DNA of 64,000 nucleotides from Phoenix dactylifera (lineage: Eukaryota; Streptophyta; Magnoliopsida; Arecales; Arecaceae). Below, in pieces: positions 1 through 12,000 of the stretch. Each line of letters starts with the position of its first letter. The first letter of the stretch is position 1. The position numbers were made by a program, and so were the translations under genes. The stretch lies in the NCBI RefSeq assembly GCF_009389715.1, contig NC_052401.1:3321530-3385529 (forward strand), given 5' to 3'. Under the pieces are notes generated by a model. The model was not told the DNA's origin and did not search any database. It saw only the letters and a list, made by a program, of their open reading frames with translations.

Positions 1-2580
1 TTACACTAACATTTTTTAAAAAAATAAAAAATAGCCAAAATAATTGAATATAAATATATATAAAGGATTGGGATGATTGAATTCAAGTTATAACTAATGT
101 TTTTACAAGTTGGGAGATTTGGAGGTAGCAAGATGTTTTTTTTTTTTTTTTGAGAGAGAGAGAGAGAGAAATATGGAACAAACTATAGTTGCTTCTTCGT
201 TCATCTCTAACTCACCATGACAATACCACTTGCTTAGCCTAGTGCCAAGCTAATACAAGGCAATCAGGTTCGACGATAAAAGGGTTGGATTTGATTACAT
301 GAATGGATTGATGGTAGCTGAAAATTTTGCATGTCAACATTTCTCTTCTTTCGTCTCTTTTTTGTTTTGCGAAGTCAAAAAGGGCACTTGCAGAGATCAT
401 AGAGTATCATGCGGATGAGAACCTTTATCTTAAATAATGGTACGCTTAAATCCATAAGGTCTTATAATTACTATACTTGAGTCTCAATCACTATCACTTA
501 TTAGATAGATTTCGCTTTCTTTAGATGAGGGTAGTTAGAAGGGCTCTTTAAATTTGAAGGATTTGGGAGCTACCTTAATTGTTTTTAATCATTACTCAAG
601 GTTAGTTGATGACTTGCGGAAAGAACAAAGAAAATTAAGTATAAAGTAATGGCCACCTTGAGAGTTACATATTTAGCAAAGATTAGAGATCTCTGGTTGC
701 TTCCATGCCATGCCATCTTCGAGAGCATTTATCAAATTGATTAGGCATTGTATCAATATCAATTTTTATCAGGAACAATGTCCCGTGGTTAATCATCATA
801 TCCATACTAACTAATGCAACTAATCAACAAATAATATACAATAAAATTCTATTACAACATAACACTGTCTTGAAGGGCATCTAATGCACACCAAAATGCT
901 TAATTATGTTCCATTTTCTTGGCACTGGAGATCAGTTTTATAATCCATTACTTCAAGTATCGGTGGCCTTCCTCAGATAAATTTGAGCATGAGTACCGTA
1001 GATTGAATGGGTACAGATTTCATGTGACATCAATGAATTAGCCCCTAAGAACATGTACTAAGGTAATAGGATCACAATTTGCATCGTGATTACACCAAGG
1101 TGCTAAAGTGATTGCTTTGGAGGACAATGAAATACCATAGAAATAGATCAAGGTAAAACAGTGAGGACCCGTACAGAACGTGTATTTAGTTCTATATTGG
1201 TTATACGCCGAGAAAATCTTAGGTATTTATACATGATTAAGGAATCTAAATAATACCTTTTAGCTAGCTATTTTGGGTGAGGTTCTGCGTTGTTACGAAA
1301 CCATATAAGATTGCCAAGCATGCATGCCCCTATCAATGCATTCTATTTTTCTTCTTAGAGAACTTTCCTCACTTTTTCTTCTTGATAGCTGAATCTGATA
1401 CAAGATGCAAGTCTGCAACAAAGTCGGACATCCATTGATTGCTTAATTTGAACCAAAGCCAAATATATGCTCCAAGAACCAGAGTCTCTTCAAATTGGCC
1501 TCCTTAGGCTAATCTTTTGTTTGTTGAGGACTACTTTGAAAGGTTCAAATCCGACGTGATTTGTCATCAATACTTTTGATAAAGGGAGCATTATATTATG
1601 AGGTACCAATCATTAAGATTCTAATAATATCTTCATAGGCTTTGTGCCCCTAGCAATCCAAATGGGGCCCTGCAAAAATAAAACCTTCATTACTTCCCAA
1701 CAAAGCAATTGACACTATGTCCTTGTCCAATGCCCAAGGATTATAGCATGATGCTTTGGAATTATGTAGTTGATCGCAATCAAAGATGCATTTCCCGGCA
1801 CATTCATCGGCCTAACAACAATGACCAAAGGGAACACGAGAGCGAACTTAAGATCTTGCTATCGTCTCATAATGTGATGATTGATTCTCCATCTAATCTC
1901 TACTCTTTATAGTTTGGTATAGGCCCTTGGTTTTAAAATTCCATCAACATGCTTAGATTTAGTCAGCGAAGATTCCTTTGAGTTTAGTGAGGATAAGGTT
2001 AGGGGTAAAATATATAATCACATTGTGGACATATAGAAAGGTATAATAATCGGTAACACGTGCATGGAATGATCGCTCGCGACTTAGCCTTTTGTTCCCA
2101 TACAATTTATCCATCAAGATGTTGTGATTACTGATGGCGTCCTCTGTTGCGGATCATTCGGGCAGAACATTACGGATAGACCATGCCGCTCTATCTTTTT
2201 TTATTTTCGGTATTGCTCATTTTCTGATGTGATTGGCTGTAGTCAAAATAGGTGAATCCAAATCATCTGGTTACAGTGAGAGAAAAAAATGCCGTGATTT
2301 GGAGGGATGCTTCATGAGCTTCATAGAATGGTGTTTGTCGTCACGTACATCAACTTAGGTGATGGGTTAAGTCCAAATTCCAGAATGAATTGGTTCATGG
2401 TCCAACCCAAATGTCAGTCAAATTGCGAAGTTGCGAAGGAATGGGGCAGCTCCAACGCACAACTAGGGGTTTGACGCGTGGCTCACACTGCATTGGATGA
2501 TGCGAAGAAAAGAAAAAAAAAAAAGAAGAAAATCACATCGTGTCAAATCTGTACAGCTTGACTTAGTTCCATTGAGGAAA
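1..2580. other. AT-rich intergenic DNA
   Basis: I see no gene here on either strand. Open frames are short and show no recognisable protein. There is a T-run followed by a short GA run near 139-168. The rest is unique-looking AT-rich sequence, possibly old degraded transposon DNA. Confidence 0.6.
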
Positions 2581-2584
2581 ATTG

Positions 2585-3362
2585 GTGGTCGTTTGGAACA
2601 TGTGACATTTGGTACTTTTTGGTGTTTGGAAAAATTTTTATTTTACTAAAATATGTTTTTTGAGATGGTAATTTTGGAAAATATGATATCTAAAAAAATA
2701 ATTTTATACTTTTTAAAATGTTTTATATTTGGTTGAGCAACTATTTTTCTAGAAATGTTGTATAAAATACCTATTATACTCTTAATAAAGCGAAAGATCT
2801 CGTCCATAAATTTTGATGGCTTAAGAGTACTTATGAAAAAAAAATGACATCAATTTTCAATCGATGGAAAAATAGCTTTTTCATGTCTCTTATAAATTTT
2901 TTTTTTCTATAAAATATAGAAATCTTATTTTTATATAAATGTTATTTCTTTATTTCGCTTCTTTGAAAACTCCAATCAAATAAAAGATATTTATTTTATT
3001 TTTCTATTGACCACTTCCTTATTTTTCCACAAACCAAATGACTGAATGAGTTCTTGAATTGACCGTGAGCCAAATGCATGTCTTATGTTTGTTTGGCAAG
3101 AAAGAGATCGAGTACATTTTCTCAGAAGCCTACGTCATGCATCTGACACAGCATGTATAGAAATACTACTTTTTCATCTCGCTTCTTTAAAAACTTTAAC
3201 CCAATAAAAAGAATTCTTTTATTTTTTCTGTTGATCATTTTCTTATTTTCTAGCGAACCAAACGACTGAGCCAAATGCATGACTTGTGTTTGTTTGACAA
3301 GAAAGGGAGTACACCTTCTCATAAGCTTGTGTCATGCATCTGACGCAGAGTATATGAACTTT
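2585..3362. repeat. MITE-like region with an imperfect tandem duplication
   Basis: Two imperfect copies of about 200 bp lie in tandem: one starts at 2956 and the other at 3180, both opening with CGCTTCTTT and both containing GCCAAATGCATG and GTCATGCATCTGAC. An inverted end, GGTCGTTTGGAAC near 2588 against GAACCAAACGACT near 3255, suggests a decayed MITE whose right part was duplicated. No ORF or target duplication is evident. Confidence 0.45.
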
Positions 3363-3850
3363 GAGACCAATTCACTCTGAAATTTTTGATTTAGTTGGTA
3401 AGGGTGCAAGCGAATCGAGTAGACTTGGGTATGACTTCAGTGGCATCCGACCCATAATAGACGTTCGTGACCGACATTTTAGACTTGGATCCCAAAAATC
3501 TTGGTCGAGTTCCATAGATTTGGACATGATCAGAAAACCGACCTCGGCTCGACATGGATCCATTAAATGATGGCTCGAACGTTAGATTCGAAGGCAATTA
3601 TGATCAGATATGAGTAAATCTAGACAGGAAATTGACCTCACAACATGCATTCCTAGATCTAGTACAGAAGTAGGATGTAATTGAGCCCTACCTTACTAAA
3701 ATTGGCTCATCAGCCCCGATCAGACTAAATGCGATCAAACCTGATCACATATGACTTAACCAAAATTGGTTCAATCAGGCAAGATATGGGCTACTCTGAT
3801 CTAAACTTTTGAAATCAGCCCCAACTACAAATGAATCTACGGTACATTCG

Positions 3851-4247
3851 TGGTTTTAAATAATAGTGTTATAGCTATCGTACTAGTAGTTGTAATACTT
3901 TCTGCAACTTATAACGTATCTTTATAACGTAAATGGTGACCATTATTTTCACCTGTATTTTCTTTTAAACAGAATATTTTTTTTTCAAAATTTAATTTTT
4001 TTTAAAAAAATTTGCTCAAAAAATAATTGTACCATGCGATATTATTTTATTTAATAAAAAAATAGATGGTAAGATAATGCCATTATTTCTCCATTAGTAC
4101 ACATTATAACATCACCAATATCAGCCATTATTGTAGGAATTATTTTAATACTAAAATTTTAAAATGGCTATTATAATGCTTATAACATCTGGTAACAGTT
4201 ATGTTGAGGGTCCATCATAATGGGATACCATGTTCTTTGAAACCTTG
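3851..4247. mobile_element. possible CAAGGTT-family MITE, decayed
   Basis: The left end reads TGGTTTTAAATA and the right end GAAACCTTG, resembling the ends of the better-preserved elements at 62687 and 45269. The interior is rich in TATAAC and CATTATT motifs in both orientations. No convincing 8-bp target duplication is seen, so assignment to the family is tentative. Confidence 0.35.
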
Positions 4248-4579
4248 AACATAACAATGTTTACAATGTAAATCCTTCATTGGTTGATGCTTTTACAGTA
4301 TATCAGGAGTCTGCCTCTTAATATTTGAAGGCACCATCCAAGTCTGTATCCTATATTTCTGAGACCTTATCCACATTCCCCAGGGACAGGCCATTGAGAT
4401 AAAGATTGAAGACTTCGTACATAGGGAACTCATTGTGGGCCTTTTCTTTAATTTTATTGTTTCCCTTGTCTTACTTCTTGTATGAAGAGCCTCATATGCA
4501 GGTCATTTTATATCCCATTGATAATAAAAAAAAAAATAAAAAGAAAAAGATAAGAAAGAAAGGAGATTGCATGAGATTA

Positions 4580-5322
4580 AGCTCGTTTGGCAGAATTTTT
4601 AGTGGGCTAGAAAGTACTTTTTGACCCTCGAAAAGCATTTTTGGATGGAATAGAGGTGTTTGATAAAAAAATCGGAAAATTATTTTAGCTTTCTTGAAAA
4701 GCTAAAGCAACTTTCTAGAAGAAGCTCCATTTTGGAGCTTCTTTGGAAAAGCACTTTTAGCATGCATCGAAAAGCTGTTTTAATTTTTAATTTTTTTTTG
4801 AACCAAAATACCCATAATAAAATATTATAATTACAAAAATTAATTCCTAAAAATATTATATTAATAAAATATTAATATATAATAATTATTATTATAATAT
4901 TTTATATCTTTATTATTGTATTATACTATAAAAATAATATTATATTACACTATATCATTGATGTGTTATGTTATATAATATTAAATTATGCTATAGTATA
5001 CAATATTATATCACTATATTATAATAATATTATATTACATTATAGTAATATTATACTATATCTTATATTTATGTATTAATATATATTATATTTTATTATG
5101 CTCTATTGTATAACACTATATAATATTCTTTATGGTCATTTTTTCATACCAAAAGTAATTTTTCAGTTTTTTTACTAAATACATATTAAGGTTCTACGAC
5201 ATTTTACAATTATAGTTACCAAACAACAAATAACTTATATAAAAGCTCTACTTCAAAAGGCTTTACTTCAAAAAGCTCTACTTTTGAAAGCTCTACTGCC
5301 AATAGCTCTGCCAAATGGGGCT
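4580..5322. mobile_element. long MITE-like element with AT-rich core
   Basis: The ends form an imperfect inverted repeat: AGCTCGTTTGGCAGA at the left against TCTGCCAAATGGGGCT at the right. Sub-terminal AAGCTC/GAGCTT motifs recur in opposite orientations on the two sides, and the middle (4840-5110) is nearly pure A and T. This fits a hAT-type MITE, but no clear target duplication could be found and no transposase is encoded. Confidence 0.45.
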
Positions 5323-6188
5323 AAATCCAAATCAAATATGTCCACTAAGTAAATGCACCATCTATTTAAGTTTTACAATAAGGAAAGTGTAAGTTTTTGG
5401 GGATGCTGATTACTTGCGCAATGGAATAGGCTTGGTATGTGGTGAGCTGGATTTTGTCCGAAGAAGGGACGTGTCTGGTTCAGACCATGACCCAAGTTCC
5501 ACTACTCTCCAAAATAAACACTACCAATGATTAGGGATTGTAGTCGGCCAAGTTTGTCCGGACATCCGGCCAGTCCCAAATCCTAATAGGATCCATTTAG
5601 CAAAATCTTATAAGGTTTGTAAAGGATTTGGGATTTAAAATTAAAACTCATTAAGTTTTAGGATAAGCTTGTGATTTGACCCTCAGATATCCGTTACCCG
5701 ATCCTGATTATGTATAATATATATACTCTTTATAAAATATTATAAAAATATATATACAATAGAGGGGTGAAGAAATTATGGGCTTAATGTTGGTATTACG
5801 GATTATGGATATTTGTTAAAGTTTGAATTGTCCAATTTTATTTGATGTTAGTTATATCCAGATCATTATGTGAATATCTTTGCTTATGTTCTTGCATCTT
5901 TTTGTTTATTTTTTTTTAGTTCTGGGTTGGATACCCAATTTGACCCGAATTAGTCCAATCCACATAAAAATTAATCGAATGGGTTTGGATACCTGACGGA
6001 TTTATCATTTTCTTGATGGGGCAATTTTGAAATTTTTTTGAGCAAATTTTTAATCGAATCTAGGATAGATTTAAGTAGTAGAATTTTAAATGAATTCGGA
6101 AATGAGTAGAGCAAATTTTGTAGATAACTTAGGTATTGCCATGCCTACCAATGATTGAAAAATTGGTGGCCCATGGCTTTTCAAAAGT

Positions 6189-6190
<2 letters not shown>
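5323..6190. other. intergenic, nothing recognised
   Basis: AT-rich sequence with no supported gene. It includes old-looking repeat text around 5500-6000, and ends at the GA array upstream of the thioredoxin gene. Confidence 0.5.

Positions 6191-6258
<68 letters not shown>
6191..6258 (+). repeat. (GA)34 microsatellite upstream of thioredoxin m
   Basis: A perfect GA run of 68 bp ends 223 bp before the thioredoxin start codon, so it lies in the promoter or 5' leader. Frames through it encode Arg-Glu or Leu-Ser repeats, which I treat as artefacts. GA/CT tracts near plant transcription starts can bind GAGA-binding (BBR/BPC) proteins; that role here is inference. Confidence 0.9.
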
Positions 6259-6261
<3 letters not shown>

Positions 6262-6481
6262 GTGGTCCATATATCTAAAAATTCCATCCACATAACATAT
6301 GAGATCCCAAGCACCTTACATTCCTCTGGATATCCAATGAGCAAAAGGAGGGGAAAAAATGTGATTTGCCTGGTCCACAAGCTCCCCTATCTACCTTCTC
6401 TTCAGGACCAACCAAAGTTAACAGAAGAGTACCAAGAAAAAGAGGAGTTCAGAGAAGAACAAGGAGGTCAGATAAGTAGGA

Positions 6482-7437
6482 ATGGCTTTAGAAACCTGTT
6501 TCCAAATGAGCACCATTGCCTCCACAACTCCGACTAATAGTAGAGCCAGATTCTTCTCCTACAAGGAAAAGCATAATTTGCCAGCAAACAGTGGATTAAA
6601 GAGAGCTATTTCAGCCCTCTCATCATCGTCGACTCCATCCACATCGATCCCTTCGGCTAATAACCGTCGTAAACGTTTCATCTGTCAAGCTAAAAATGCA
6701 GTGGATGAAGGTAAATTTGTTGACTCTTTTGCTCTTTCATGTTGGACATATGTTGCATCTGATACTTTCCAAGTGCAACAGAAAAGCTGAAGTGATGGTA
6801 TTGTTTTGCATGATCTCATGAGGAGTTAGTTCTCACTTTGTATCAGAAAGAACTAAGGTCTTTTAAGTGCCTTTAAGTTTTGTTCTTTCTCATTTTCAGA
6901 GAAATTTTTCTTTTTCGCATTTCATAGAAAGTGTGTAATATACTGCAATTAAGTTTCTCTAACTGATGAAGGAGTTCATTTCATTCTTACGAGATTCACT
7001 TAGCTTCTAACTGGAAATACATAATGGCTACAATATGATGCATCTTGACTTGAACCTTAAACTATTTTACATGGTGTTCAAAGATCATAACTGTGATATA
7101 TATGGGGCAATCTGCAGTCCTGGTGGTGAATGATGCCAATTGGGACAGCATGGTCATTGGCTGCGGAACACCAGTACTAGTAGATTTTTGGGCACCATGG
7201 TGTGGTCCCTGCCGGATGATTGCACCAATTATCGATGAATTGGCCAAAGACTATGCTGGAAAAATTATCTGCTGCAAGGTCAACACCGATGAATGCCCGA
7301 ACATCGCATCTAAGTATGGTATTCGGAGCATCCCAACTGTTCTATTCTTCAAAAATGGCGACAAGAAAGAGAGTGTCATTGGAGCAGTGCCAAAGAGCAC
7401 ATTGTGTGGTATCATAGACAAATATTTGGAAATGTGA
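6482..7437 (+). CDS. Thioredoxin m-type, chloroplastic
   Basis: Two exons, 6482-6710 and 7118-7437, joined across a 407-bp intron (donor G|GTAAAT, acceptor TGCAG|TC); the split codon becomes Val and gives a 182-residue protein. Residues 1 to about 70 are a Ser/Thr-rich, Arg/Lys-containing leader poor in acids, as expected for a plastid transit peptide. The thioredoxin fold follows, with VLVDFWAPWCGPC (redox Cys105 and Cys108) and the cis-Pro loop SIPT (Pro149). M-type thioredoxins accept electrons from ferredoxin-thioredoxin reductase in the stroma and reduce disulfides of Calvin-cycle and other plastid enzymes. Two adjacent extra cysteines (128-129) precede KVNTDE, and a third (136) sits in DECPN where Ser is common. 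The start is the first ATG of the open frame after the GA-rich leader. Family assignment is firm; the m subtype number is not. Confidence 0.93.
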
Positions 7438-8690
7438 TCAGGTTCTTAATTGTATGGTCAAGTAAATGTAGACTATGGTTGTCATGTTACATCATGGCAT
7501 TGTAATTTCATGAAGTTACCATCTATAAATCTCTCGTCTTGTACCTTTATGTTTGCCTTTTAATATTTCTCAAGTTGTGGAAGAAGCTTTACACCTTAAA
7601 TCTAAATTAGTCATATGAACAAAAGAATACAAGTTAATGGACATCCCAGACTACTTGTCATCAGTTACCTATCTTATCCAAAGTCATACTCAAAACCTAA
7701 TTCAAGTCTCTGTTCAGTTTTTGTTTTTTGGACGAACTACTCACTTTTGTTGAATCACTCATTTCTAGAGAAACAGAGTGGCAAAGATATAGCTCTTAAT
7801 CTTAGCTCAATCATGGTCCTATAATCAATAGATGGATAGTGTTAGGTGGTCCAATTGTAGGATGGGATTATTAGGGGAAGTGCGTAAATCAGAACATAAG
7901 GTTTGGATACTACTCAAGTTGATGGTGCTGCCTTTATGTACTGCATTCATTTTAAAATGAGATGGTTCTAACGGATGACATGCATCTCCTAAATTGTTGA
8001 TGACCAACTATCATTTAATTTCTTAAATTTTACCAAATACATGTCAGCTATCAAAACCCACACATATCCAGTTGGTACCAATGCAAAGGGTAGCAGCATG
8101 TCTTGGTTCCATATAACTCATTACCATGATCTGAACCCACTAAACGCACTCTTGAAGACAAAGGGAGGGAATCCACCTCTGATCATTGAGATAATGAAAA
8201 GCCAAACAGCTTTTGGGTGTGCATTCATTTGCACCTAATCATGTGATTAACAGAATTTATCCTAGCAATCATTTGCTGGATCATGGATTCATGGATCATG
8301 TTATGAACAGGCTTAATTTTAATTACTACTCCATGCATCTCGTGACAGTATATCCTTTCAACTAAGTTAATCAACAGCATCCGAATCATTCAGCATGGAC
8401 AAAAATGATGACTAGAATGACAAAAATGATGATAGTTTGCTCAGAGATCTTCCAGAAGTCATTCTCATTTTTTGTTATCATTTAAAATAATCACCTACCC
8501 TGTGACTTTTGAACATTTTAATTGAAATAAAGCATATACTCGCCCACAAACCTTTGGAAGAGGATGAGGTTACAAAAGCTCCACATGAAATGGTGGAGAA
8601 AACAACTGGAGGTGCTACCAGGCAAGACCCCTGTTCTTCCTGTGGTACAGACTTACAGTTTCCCATTTGTATAACAGCGTTGGCAAGAAT
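7438..8690. other. 3' flank of thioredoxin and intergenic spacer
   Basis: The first 150-200 bp should be the thioredoxin 3' UTR. The rest has no supported gene and separates two convergent genes. Confidence 0.5.
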
Positions 8691-9003
8691 GTGCCAAGCA
8701 TAATACACATTCTTCACAAACAACAGTTAGATGATATGACATTATACGGTACGAAGATTTGTATGATGTTACTATATATGCCTCTTGAGAACTTAGTACA
8801 AAGCGAGGCATTCGGAGAAGTTAAAAGCTTGCATTGTAGTAGTAGTTCTCGGAGGAGTTGTGGTTGCGGTTGCCTCGTAGTTTGATGGTAACATTCCCTT
8901 GTGCTCAGTTGATTTTTTGCTGCCTGGACAACATGCTCTAGTTGGGTTCACAGCCCCTATTTCACTTTTATGGTGAGGACTTAACAATCAAGATGAAGAT
9001 GGA
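8691..9003 (-). other. probable SEUSS 3' UTR
   Basis: Sequence directly downstream of the SEUSS stop on the minus strand. It contains a second stop (8988-8990) that closes the alternative C-terminal frame discussed in the findings. No other coding signal is seen. Confidence 0.45.
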
Positions 9004-12000
9004 TTAACTGCTCCAAGCCCACCCAATGGTTGATTTCCCATATCCTGTTGTTGTTGATGGCTCAGTCGTTGGATCCTGAGAGATGTTATTCATTCCGATC
9101 CTCCCATTCATCGTCATAGCACCATTGCTGGTTGCTGCTCTGATCCCACTAGCTGCAGCCAATGGACCGATCCCGCCCGTGCCTCCGAACCCCATACCAC
9201 CAATAGCTGAATTGTTGGCTATTCCATTCCCAACCGAGCAATTTCCACCACTCAAAACTGGGTTCATTCCATTAGTGCCCTTCATATCATTCCCTGAAGT
9301 ACTGACACCATTTACCTGTGAGGACATCATCATCCCTTGTAAAATTTGCTGCATAGAACTCTGTGATTCATGTGGATCAGCTTCATGAGGTTGCACCGTC
9401 ATATGTTGCATTGCAAACAAATTTGCAGCTGAACTCGTGGAGCGTAGGTGGGTGGTGTTATGAGAACTTGGAGGGTTGTTATCAGACGTAGACAGTGTTG
9501 GGGAAGGAAAAGGTGAAGATGGATTGAGTTGAGGAAGTGAACTCGATGAGCTTAGGTGGGTGTTGTTCACAGTGCTCATCTGGTTTTCTTGCCTGTAATT
9601 CATTGAATTCTGATGGAGGAGCCCTACAGGTGTAGTTGCAGATGTGGATGTAGATGATGCAGCATTGAGACGGTTATTTAAACTAACACCACCATTGCTA
9701 GCAGAAGCAAGCTGCTCTCCACTGGCATGAGCAACGCCATGATCATTGTGGTTCAGATTTTGTGTAACTGGCTGCTGCTCCTCAGGTTGTTGAGCTTGCC
9801 GAGCTTGAACTCCCGATGACAGAGATCTCCTTCGAGGAAAGTTGATCAAACTATCTGAACCAAGCAAGGACAGAATATTTGTTGAATATGAGGGTAATTA
9901 AAAGCATACATGACAGTATAAAAGACTAATTTTGATATGATAAAGTTCATTTGTGGTTAAGTGTCACTAAATTACAGCATGTATGGCATTGCAAAATAAT
10001 TAGTAACACTGGCATGTCCATGATACCGAAATTAAGTCAATGTCCTCTTAAGTTCCATGGACATGGTGGTAAATCAGCAACCTGCAGATCTTAGGAAATA
10101 ATTTAATCCACAGAATGACCAAACCTACATGGAATTACCAGACTACAATTAATGTAGAAATGTTTCAAGTAATTTAAATGTGCACGGATTAGATTCCCAT
10201 CAATTAATCAATTCCATGCTAATGAATATTTTAAAGATATTATTGTTAGTAAATCAACCAGTCATATATGAAAGGCATAATTTTGCTGAGAAGCTATAAT
10301 CAAGAGATGGAAACGAAAGAAATCTTACCCATAGGTCCAGTCCCTGTTTCTCTGCTATAGTCAATCAGATCCTTCATGCTATTTACCACCTCTGATATCT
10401 GCAATTGTAGAATATTACAACCAGGAGAATGTAACCAGTTATGGATCGAGGAACAACATGATGAAATCTTTATCAAGTATGTTGATTTACATAATTAAAA
10501 ATCATAGTATAACCGCAACCAGAGCATTGTAGCAGAAAACTTGATTAAAACTTGCATTAAGACAAAAAATTTGCTCTTCACAGTGATTCAAAGTAATAGC
10601 AGTAAGAGAAAAGCCCACCTGAAGACAGCGAACATATCTTTTGGTGTATCCTAAATCATTTACTAATGGCACTTCCAAACCTTTAGCTAACTGACGAGCA
10701 GATGCCACAATCCTATAATCACATGCATCTTAATCAGAATCCATTTAAATATAATAGATCAGCGGTAGAAAATCAACCATCATGAATGTAGAGCATGATA
10801 CATGTTTGATGAAAGTAATCCTTGCATTAAGTAACTGCATGCAAAGTTATTGAAGGGTCAGATGCAAGGTGCAAGGCGAGGCACGTGTTATCAAAGGCGT
10901 AATTTACATGTATATGTATATAAATCCATGTGCACATATATGCATACTTGTGTGTATGTATATCCGTGCATATGTATATGTACATTTGTACATTTATATG
11001 TCTATGTATGCTTATATGTATATACATGCATACATATGAATTATGTAACTACATATGTATATACATATTATACGTACAAATATACACATTTATTAAATTT
11101 ATAATATTAAACATATTTGGTAATCCTCAAATATGTATATTTATGAGTATAACTAATTATGTGGACACCCCCACAACAGCCATAATTAGGTTGGTCTTGA
11201 TCGGACGACCAATAATTTGAGCCATTAGATGTGGTTTACAAATCTCTAAACTGCTTTCTATCAAAAAAATGATGCGACTTGGAGATCCAGTGGTCAAAAC
11301 ACATGTATCATTCATGTTTTTTTTTTTTAACTGTTCATTTTTATCCATTGGATGCATAGACATTGCATAGGCTAGAAATTTCCAAATCACATAATTTTTT
11401 GTTAGTAGACAGTTTAGTGACCGTAGGTCACATCCAACAGTGTGGAACATTAGTACCGACCTTAAAAGGTCTGTTGTGTGGACACCCATGTATTAGCTCT
11501 GCTATGTATGTTACATGGACTTTATAAGGTATTCATGTTATATAGAGTCAAGTTCTTGCATCCGATGTGGGTATGTCCCAAGTGTCAAATGCTTTCAATA
11601 TCTAAATATTTCTACTTATGGACCTGAGTCCAAGTATCATATCAGTAACCATGTTCAGGTGTTAAATGCATATGCTTTAGCCTCCATCAAATGGTCTGGG
11701 TAATATATTACATGACAATAAAAACAACACAAACACAACAGATAGGGAACATATATAAACACCTAAATAATTTCTGTCAAACCCACAAACAGTCTCAGGA
11801 ACCACATCACAACACTTCACGCAGAACACCCAAAGCGTCAGCATAGCACACAAAACTTGTAATCACCCGGTCACATGCACAGGACATAAACAATCATGAT
11901 AGTGTTCCTTTTTTGCACCTCGTTGACTTAGCAAAGCATACACAAGGCACACTTTTTGAGGTCCTTGATGAAGATGTAGGCATTGCACTACCGACTGGAT

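Noticed and set aside
6129-6537. Open frames with long Arg-Glu or Ser-Leu repeats
   Set aside because: They are translations of the GA microsatellite and overlap the thioredoxin leader; no independent coding signal.
9083-9388. 101-codon Pro/Ile/Leu-rich plus-strand frame resembling a membrane protein
   Set aside because: It is the antisense of the low-complexity SEUSS last exon, whose minus-strand reading is clearly the family protein.
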